Below are positions 21,838-27,115 of a stretch of DNA of 27,115 nt, one piece after another (the stretch's first letter is position 1; every line of letters starts with the position of its first letter). The notes under the pieces were generated by a model, which did not search any database, was not told the origin of the DNA, and saw nothing but the letters and a program-made list of their open reading frames with translations. Position numbers and translations under genes: made by a program. The stretch lies in contig DCUM01000146.1 in the NCBI GenBank assembly GCA_002327255.1, forward strand, positions 1 through 27,115, read 5' to 3'. Origin of the DNA: a bacterium UBA2214 (GTDB lineage: Bacteria; Zhuqueibacterota; Zhuqueibacteria; Residuimicrobiales; Residuimicrobiaceae).

Positions 21838-22590
21838 ATGCCTGATTTCAAAAAAATTAAAAAAGCCGCCATTGGCGTGTTTTGGCGCGAGAGCGAATCC
21901 CCGGCCGAAAACAGGCCCGAAGATTTGGGGCCCAATCCGGTTTCCGCCTCACCCGCGTCGTTGCCACCCCTGGACCCCCTCGCCGTCCCGGTTGTGAACG
22001 ACAACACCTTTTATCCGGCCATCGAAAAAGAATTGCTGGCAGCCATGCCGCCCGAGTTCGCTGAATTCTACAACCAGATGGCTGTCATCAATGACAAATT
22101 TTCTCATCTCGATCAAGCCACGCGGGACAAGCTCGCCTTTCATGCCGCACAGACCGCGCTCAAGGTGCGCCAACTCAATTTATCGCCGGCCGTGATCCAG
22201 CAGGCCATGCAGCTCCTGTCAAAAAAACTCGAAAGCGAAAAGCAGGAATTCCTGTTGCAAAACAACAAGGGGTTTCAACAGCGCCAGGCCGGCATACATA
22301 ACAAAATCCAGGAACTGAAACAGGGCATAAAGGCCCGTGAAAGCAGACTGCAATCCATACAGCAGGAATTGGATGCGTATGTAAAAGCGAAAAACGAAGA
22401 GATGAAGAAACTCGAGTCCGAAAAAGCCAGGCTGTTGTCGGATCAACTGGTGACTGAAAACGAATTCAACCAAATCGAGCAAAAAAAACAGGAGCGCGAG
22501 CAGCAGTTCAGCGGCGCCTTGAAATCGCATGAAGCGAGGCTGGCGGAACTGAAAAATCGTCTGCAAAGCAATCTGTCCGATTTGAAATAA
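21838..22590 (+). CDS. Coiled-coil protein, first gene of the ABC/OmpA operon
   Basis: A 250-residue hydrophilic protein with no signal peptide or membrane helix. The first ~55 residues are disordered and Pro-rich (ESPAENRPEDLGPNPVSASPASLPPLDPL). A helical segment (about 60-120: FYPAIEKELLAAMPPEFAEF...) follows, then an almost continuous coiled coil from about 125 to the end, rich in Glu, Lys and Gln (KKLESEKQEF, KLESEKARLLSDQL, NEFNQIEQKKQEREQQF). It does not match a family I know. It precedes the membrane coiled-coil gene by 16 nt. GGGAGG lies about 13 nt before the ATG, longer than usual. Its place at the head of the operon suggests it partners the membrane protein on the cytoplasmic side. 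Confidence 0.72.
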   Translation: MPDFKKIKKAAIGVFWRESESPAENRPEDLGPNPVSASPASLPPLDPLAVPVVNDNTFYPAIEKELLAAMPPEFAEFYNQMAVINDKFSHLDQATRDKLAFHAAQTALKVRQLNLSPAVIQQAMQLLSKKLESEKQEFLLQNNKGFQQRQAGIHNKIQELKQGIKARESRLQSIQQELDAYVKAKNEEMKKLESEKARLLSDQLVTENEFNQIEQKKQEREQQFSGALKSHEARLAELKNRLQSNLSDLK

Positions 22591-22606
22591 TCCAAAGGAG
22601 GATCAC

Positions 22607-23725
22607 ATGAACGAATTGCCCACTCTGCCGGGTGCTGACAAGGTTTCCTCTTTCGTCTCCAATCGTGAAAAAACGTGGGGAAATTTCGGGACCTTTCTGG
22701 TTTTAATCGCTGTGGCCGCCGTTTTCTACGCCGCTGCGCCCTTTATCATCAACCTCTTGACCATGGCGATCACCATCGTCGGCAAAACCATCGTCCTCGC
22801 CGGCCTGGTGGGGCTGGCGGCGCTGCTGTGGTTCGTCTTCTCCAGCAAGCGCTTCCGCACCATTTTATGGTACTGGCGCGCCAAATTCTACCGCTGGTTC
22901 ACCAGCCTCATGATCAAGAGCGGCCCCCTCGATATCATCTATGCCTACGTCAATGAGTATCTGGGAGAAAAGCTGCAGACCATCAGAGGCGCAGCCGATC
23001 ACGTCTACGGCATTCGCAACGGGATCAAAACCAATATCGAGAATTACGAAACCCAGATTCGCGAGCGCATCAAACAAGCCGACGCCCTCAAGGATCGCTT
23101 CTTTGAAAAGGGCGCCTGGACCGACGAAGACAAGCGTTTCCAGTTCCAGAAAATCAGCAGCGAAGCGGGCATGCTGCAATCCAATCTCGAAAAGTCCAAA
23201 AATCGCTTTGAACGCGCTGAAAAGTATTGCCAGATCATGAAGAAAATGCAGCAGGCGTTCGAATTTTATCGCGATAAAACCAAGTTTTTCGCCGACACCC
23301 TGGCCGCCGATTACAACGAAGCCCAGGCCATGGCCAAAGCCACACAGGCAACCTCCAGCGTCCTCGGCGGCGATGATCACAGCGACATCTATGAAATGTC
23401 GGTCAAATATGTGCAGAATCAAATCGCCCTCTTCACCGGCCAGGTGGACCGTTTCATGCAGGTCGCCCCGCAATTCCTCGCTGATCGCGAAATCCATGAC
23501 ATGGTGAGTGAAGACGCCATGATGAAAACCCTGGAACAGTGGGACAGCGCGACCGATCAGCTGCTGCAGCAGGCCGAGGATATCGGCAAGGCCGGTCAGG
23601 CGCTCTCCACCGGCGATACCAATCAGGCCGTCGCCATCGTCACCAGTGGCGATAAACGCGAACTGGTGCCCATCATGCCCGGCAAAACCGGCGACGGCGA
23701 AGAGAAAAAAAAATACAGCTGGTAA
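22607..23725 (+). CDS. Two-helix membrane protein with cytoplasmic coiled coil
   Basis: A 372-residue protein, not recognised. A soluble start (1-26) is followed by a membrane helix hairpin (about 27-49 and 55-78), a basic-aromatic segment (RFRTILWYWRAKFYRWFTS), then a long helical region with coiled-coil stretches (about 130-255), and a Gly/Lys-rich tail ending KKKYSW. The N-in/C-in topology expected from the basic segment puts the coiled coil in the cytoplasm. AGGAGG is 5-6 nt before the ATG. It lies between the first coiled-coil gene (16 nt) and the substrate-binding/OmpA gene (53 nt). The two-helix plus coiled-coil layout vaguely resembles XpaC/TelA-linked membrane proteins; I could not confirm this. 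Confidence 0.75.
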   Translation: MNELPTLPGADKVSSFVSNREKTWGNFGTFLVLIAVAAVFYAAAPFIINLLTMAITIVGKTIVLAGLVGLAALLWFVFSSKRFRTILWYWRAKFYRWFTSLMIKSGPLDIIYAYVNEYLGEKLQTIRGAADHVYGIRNGIKTNIENYETQIRERIKQADALKDRFFEKGAWTDEDKRFQFQKISSEAGMLQSNLEKSKNRFERAEKYCQIMKKMQQAFEFYRDKTKFFADTLAADYNEAQAMAKATQATSSVLGGDDHSDIYEMSVKYVQNQIALFTGQVDRFMQVAPQFLADREIHDMVSEDAMMKTLEQWDSATDQLLQQAEDIGKAGQALSTGDTNQAVAIVTSGDKRELVPIMPGKTGDGEEKKKYSW

Positions 23726-23778
23726 ATCAGCACAGTGAAAGTTCTGTTTTTTCCATCAGACCAATAAAGGAGTAACGC

Positions 23779-25290
23779 ATGGCAGACCAACCCTTCGCGC
23801 CTCAGACCCAAAAGGGGGGATTGACCCTCTTCGCCAAATTGATCATCGGTTTGATCATCATCGCCGTCGTCGGATTTGCCGCCTGGAAGTATCTCCCGGA
23901 AGGCGGTGGCGGCAGCGGCAAGGATCTGCGCGTCCACCTCGTCACCTATTCGGGCATGGCGCCCGGGCCCTACTTCAACAACGGCCTCTCCCCCAATCCG
24001 GAGTCGCGCTATCAGAAGGAATATGGCCTCAAAGTGAAATTCACCGTCATCGACGTCATCCCCGATGCCATCCAGGCCTGGAAAACCGGCAAACTCGACG
24101 TCATCGTGCTCACGGTGGATTCTTATCCGATCGGACTTGAAGAATTGCTGACCTTCAAACCGCGCATTTTTTATCTGACCGACAAGTCTCAGGGAGCGGA
24201 TGTCATCATCGCCAATTCGAGGGTCAAGACCGTCGCCGATCTCGCCGGCCGCAAAGTCGGTTTCGTGCCCGGCACGCCGTCGCAGTGGTTCCTGCTCAAC
24301 ATCCTCAAGGCGGCCAATTTGACGATGAAGGAGATCCAGCCGATTGAATTCATGGAAGTACCGCAGGCGTTCAAGGCGTTCGAAACGGGCGCGGTGGATG
24401 CGGCAGTGGGCTGGTCGCCGGATGACATCTCGTCGCGCGAACGCGTCCCGGGCGCCCACATCCTCAAAAGCACCAAAGAATCCTCCGAGATGCTCTTCGG
24501 CATCATGTTCGCGAGCCAGGAGACCATCGACAGGCGCCGCGGCGATTTTCAGGCCTTTGTGGAGGGCTGGATGAAGGGCGCCGCGGAAATGAACGTCGAC
24601 GCCAATGCGCGCCGCAAAGCGGCCAACATCATGACCGCCGGCTATAGCGGCACTGCGCAGGAGTACTGGCTGGAGACCTTCAACAACGTCCGTTTTGCCA
24701 CCTATGGGGATAACCGGGCCTTCTTCAGCCTCGATCCCGCTTACCGGGGCGTAACCGCCGAAATGGTCTACGACGAAGCGCGGCGCGCCTACCACGGCAT
24801 CGGTATGGCATCGCCCAATCTGCCGGGCTGGCGCAACGTCTCGGATGTGAGCCTGATCAATGCGATTTCGCTGAGCGGCAGTCAGCATCTGGCGCAGCAG
24901 CCGGCCACCTTCTCACCGCCCACCTCCGACCTGTACACCAAAACCGCGGTAGCCACCAGGAATGTGCGCGTCAACTTTAATTTCAACTCGGCTGCGCTCG
25001 ATCCGCTGGAAAAATTAAAACTGAAAAATGAATATGGCCAGATCGTCGCCATGAATGCCAACTCACGCTTCCGCATTGTCGGACATACCGATGATGTCGG
25101 CGGCCGCGAATACAACATCGAACTGTCGCGCCGCCGCGCCCGGGCCATCGTCGAATTTTTCGTCGAGACCTACAACCTCAGCCGCAATCAATTTGTCTAT
25201 GACGGCAAGGGACCGGATCAACCGGTCGCCACCAACGGCACCGAGGAAGGTCGCGCCCAGAACCGCCGGGCGGAGTGTTCCCTGCTTTAA
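23779..25290 (+). CDS. NMT1/TauA-type substrate-binding protein fused to C-terminal OmpA domain
   Basis: A 503-residue protein with one N-terminal membrane helix (19-38) not followed by a cleavage motif or lipobox, so it is likely an inner-membrane anchor with a periplasmic body. Residues about 50-345 are a periplasmic binding protein of the NitT/TauT (NMT1/SsuA) type: AIQAWKTGKLDVIVLTVDSYP, VADLAGRKVGFVPGTPSQW and AFKAFETGAVDAAVGWSPD. Residues about 395-503 are an OmpA-like peptidoglycan-binding domain: FNFNSAALDP, GHTDDVGGREYN (Asp438), LSRRRARAI (Arg453) and the end GRAQNRRAE. Both diaminopimelate-contacting residues are present. The permease and ATPase genes follow, so it should capture a small anion-like or amino-acid-like solute and be tied to the cell wall. 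AAAGGAG precedes the ATG. Confidence 0.9.
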   Translation: MADQPFAPQTQKGGLTLFAKLIIGLIIIAVVGFAAWKYLPEGGGGSGKDLRVHLVTYSGMAPGPYFNNGLSPNPESRYQKEYGLKVKFTVIDVIPDAIQAWKTGKLDVIVLTVDSYPIGLEELLTFKPRIFYLTDKSQGADVIIANSRVKTVADLAGRKVGFVPGTPSQWFLLNILKAANLTMKEIQPIEFMEVPQAFKAFETGAVDAAVGWSPDDISSRERVPGAHILKSTKESSEMLFGIMFASQETIDRRRGDFQAFVEGWMKGAAEMNVDANARRKAANIMTAGYSGTAQEYWLETFNNVRFATYGDNRAFFSLDPAYRGVTAEMVYDEARRAYHGIGMASPNLPGWRNVSDVSLINAISLSGSQHLAQQPATFSPPTSDLYTKTAVATRNVRVNFNFNSAALDPLEKLKLKNEYGQIVAMNANSRFRIVGHTDDVGGREYNIELSRRRARAIVEFFVETYNLSRNQFVYDGKGPDQPVATNGTEEGRAQNRRAECSLL

Positions 25291-25316
25291 CCCTGTGAAA
25301 ATGGCTGTCCCCAAAA

Positions 25317-25368
25317 GGTCGTCACATCCGCTTTGACGCAGCGCGTTAAAAACCAGGATGTGACGATC
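25317..25368 (+). promoter_or_regulatory. Intercistronic stem-loop between the binding protein and permease genes
   Basis: An 11-bp perfect inverted repeat TCGTCACATCC/GGATGTGACGA (25319-25329, 25356-25366), extendable to 13 with one G-U, surrounds a 26-nt loop. It sits 30-75 nt after the OmpA-fusion stop within a 182-bp gap that has no gene. There is no U-tract, so it more likely protects or processes the mRNA than ends it. Confidence 0.55.
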
Positions 25369-25472
25369 GCCGCCACCGCACCGGGTGCGCTGCACAGCGA
25401 TGCGGCGCACTACGTGCCACCGGCGCGATCACAGGACAGCCATCCTTTTATCCATCCTCATCCGGAGGCATC

Positions 25473-26267
25473 ATGTCGTCGCGTCTTTTTGAATTGCGTG
25501 CTCAACTGCCCAAGGGTCAAAGAATTCAGATCGGGCTGCTGGGCGCCGTCTTCATCATCCTGTTATGGTGGGCCGCGGTCAGGTTGGGCTTTTTCAATGA
25601 AAAAATACTCCCCACACCCTTTGCCATTCTCGGATCAATCCCGGAACTGATCGGCCGCGATCAGCTCTTTTATCACCTCGGCCTCACCATCTTTATGAAC
25701 GTGGCCAGCTGGATCGAGGGCGCCCTGATCGCCCTGCCCGTCGGCTTTGTCATCGGCCTGATCCCGCTCTTCAACGCCCTGTTCGGCGGCTATGTGACCG
25801 CGACCCGCTACATCCCGTTGACCGCCACCATCGTTCTCTTCATGGCGGCATTCGGCATCTATATGTTCATGAAGGTGCAGTTTCTCACCTTCGCCATCCT
25901 GATCTTTTTGATCACCGCCGTCATCTCGCGCATCCAGGAAACCCCGCAGATCTATGTCGACGCCGTCAAAACGCTGGGCGCCAGCAAGTGGCAAATCGTC
26001 AAGACCGTATTCATTCCGCACGTCATCTCTCGGGTGTTCAGTGACTTCATCAACATCGTCGCCATCAGCTGGACCTATGCCGTCTATGTCGAATTGATCA
26101 ACAAACAGGAAGGCGGGATCGGCGCCTTGCTCTACAATCTCTATTACCGCCAGAACCAGGCGGAAAAACTCTACATGCTGATCCTCATCATGGTGGGCGT
26201 GGGATTTTGTTTCGACGTCCTGCTGCGCTTTGTCGACCGTAAAGTGTTCCCATTCAAATATGCATAA
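25473..26267 (+). CDS. ABC transporter permease (NitT/TauT-like)
   Basis: A 264-residue inner-membrane protein of the binding-protein-dependent transport permease family. About six membrane helices are visible (about 19-38, 71-95, 104-122, 128-150, 190-210 and 230-250). The cytoplasmic EAA-type loop is at DAVKTLGASKWQIVKTVFIPHV (about 164-185), which docks the ATPase. The loop has the G at the family position (LGASKW). It follows the NMT1-type binding protein and precedes the ATPase by 11 nt, so the three form one importer. GGAGG precedes the ATG by 4 nt. Homodimeric assembly is expected because only one permease gene is present. Confidence 0.9.
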   Translation: MSSRLFELRAQLPKGQRIQIGLLGAVFIILLWWAAVRLGFFNEKILPTPFAILGSIPELIGRDQLFYHLGLTIFMNVASWIEGALIALPVGFVIGLIPLFNALFGGYVTATRYIPLTATIVLFMAAFGIYMFMKVQFLTFAILIFLITAVISRIQETPQIYVDAVKTLGASKWQIVKTVFIPHVISRVFSDFINIVAISWTYAVYVELINKQEGGIGALLYNLYYRQNQAEKLYMLILIMVGVGFCFDVLLRFVDRKVFPFKYA

Positions 26268-26278
26268 GGCGGACGCTC

Positions 26279-27073
26279 ATGAGTTATTCCTATGAAAACA
26301 CCCATTTGCCCGATCTCATAGAACTGAAGAATATCAGCACAAGTTACGATGGCGGTAACACCTTCATCATCAAAGACATGAACCTGTTAATCGAGGACAT
26401 TCCCGAGCGCGGTGAGTTCATCGTCATCCTCGGCAAGTCGGGCTGCGGCAAAACAACCGTGCTGAAATACATCGCCGGACTCATGACGCCCTACAGCGGC
26501 GAGGTTCGCATCCGCGGCAAACTCAGAGAGGGAAATGTCCCCATCAGCATGGTCTTTCAGGAACCTTCGGCGCTGGAACATTATACCGTCCTGAAAAATG
26601 TCATGCTGCCGCTGCTGTATAGGGGTGTGCCTGTTCACGAAGCCCAGGATCGCGCCATGACCATGATCAAGGCGGTGGGACTGGAGGGGCATCAGCACAA
26701 ATATGCCAAGTTTGGCAAGCTTTCCGGCGGCCAGGTGCAGCGTGTGGTCATCGCCCGCAGTCTGATCGCCAACCCCGGCATGGTGCTGATGGATGAACCC
26801 AATCGCGGCCTCGATAATGAAACCGCGTTGCAGATCAACCTCCTGGTGGCCGATCTCTGGGAAAAGTTGCAGTCCACGGTCATTCTGGTCACCCATGATA
26901 TCGAACAAGCCGTCTTTCTCGGCACCCATCTCTATATCATGGGCAATAAACCGGCGAAAATCATCCACGAGATCAAAAATGACCTGCCCCACCCCAGAAC
27001 CCGGGAAACCATGCGCAGCAAGGATTTCCTCGATCTGCGCAACAGCGTGGAAGATATTCTCTACGATCTCTAG
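26279..27073 (+). CDS. ABC transporter ATPase (NitT/TauT-like)
   Basis: A 264-residue cytoplasmic ATPase with all catalytic motifs: Walker A GKSGCGKTT (52-60), Q-loop Gln94 (VFQEP), signature LSGGQ (148-152), Walker B GMVLMDEP with Glu173, D-loop RGLD and H-loop His206 (LVTHDIEQ). The D-loop region reads DEPNRGLDNE in place of the DEPFGALD common in NitT/TauT and SsuB-type ATPases. This is a small departure at an interface and not a loss of function. It is the last visible gene of the operon; its start is 11 nt after the permease stop with AGGCGGA before it. A GC-rich stem-loop follows the stop codon. Confidence 0.92.
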   Translation: MSYSYENTHLPDLIELKNISTSYDGGNTFIIKDMNLLIEDIPERGEFIVILGKSGCGKTTVLKYIAGLMTPYSGEVRIRGKLREGNVPISMVFQEPSALEHYTVLKNVMLPLLYRGVPVHEAQDRAMTMIKAVGLEGHQHKYAKFGKLSGGQVQRVVIARSLIANPGMVLMDEPNRGLDNETALQINLLVADLWEKLQSTVILVTHDIEQAVFLGTHLYIMGNKPAKIIHEIKNDLPHPRTRETMRSKDFLDLRNSVEDILYDL

Positions 27074-27079
27074 CCCTGG

Positions 27080-27112
27080 CCGGCAGGCAGGATTTGCTGC
27101 CGCTGAAGCCGG
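27080..27112 (+). terminator. Stem-loop after the ATPase gene
   Basis: Nested pairs CCGGC/GCCGG (27080-27084, 27108-27112) and GGCAG/CTGCC (27086-27090, 27097-27101) begin 6 nt after the stop. The window ends before a U-tract could be seen. Confidence 0.35.
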
Positions 27113-27115
27113 AGA

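Overview
The window is about 27 kb of ordinary chromosomal sequence with moderately high GC, dense coding, long same-strand runs and good Shine-Dalgarno sites. I see no rRNA, tRNA, CRISPR array, phage genes or transposase. The gene content points to a Gram-negative, probably anaerobic or fermentative member of the FCB superphylum, of the KSB1/Calditrichota kind. The signs are PorV/PorQ-type outer-membrane proteins, a secreted Asp-box propeller with a FlgD/type-IX-like C-terminal domain, several lipoproteins, an OmpA peptidoglycan-binding domain, tryptophanase, GH57 and a phosphoglucomutase. The taxonomic placement is inference; no marker gene is present.

Layout. 1-5700 (minus strand): the start of a GH57 glycoside hydrolase, a truncated isocitrate/isopropylmalate dehydrogenase gene, an 82-bp MITE-like element, then an export unit read leftwards: lipoprotein, Asp-box propeller with sorting-like C-terminus, and two PorV/PorQ paralogues. 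The unit has a structured leader with a terminator hairpin just before its first gene. 5705-16049 (minus strand): tryptophanase plus a HAD phosphatase, an SGNH hydrolase, a tight trio (PdxJ-like protein lacking the usual catalytic residues, HD-domain protein, four-helix membrane protein), a divergent polysaccharide deacetylase, a lipoprotein, a DUF4921/GalT-like protein and an M2-like metallopeptidase lipoprotein. 16050-19027: a second, oppositely oriented copy of the 82-bp element, a serine hydrolase (plus), a GroES-like protein, a septoil-knot-like DUF6150 protein, a small zinc ribbon and a repeat cluster. 19028-20668 (minus): phosphoglucomutase. 20894-27073 (plus): two small proteins, then a five-gene operon encoding a coiled-coil protein, a two-helix membrane coiled-coil protein, a substrate-binding protein fused to an OmpA domain, an ABC permease and an ABC ATPase.

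Most notable. (1) The 82-bp element: two copies 81/82 identical, 15-bp perfect terminal inverted repeats, one flanked by a perfect target duplication and the other by a decayed one, and carrying a terminator-like hairpin. (2) The ABC operon with a substrate-binding/OmpA fusion that could link an inner-membrane importer to the cell wall, with two structural-looking partners upstream. (3) The PdxJ-like protein in which essentially all canonical active-site His/Glu positions are replaced, co-transcribed with an HD protein and a membrane protein. (4) The possible attenuator in the leader of the export operon.
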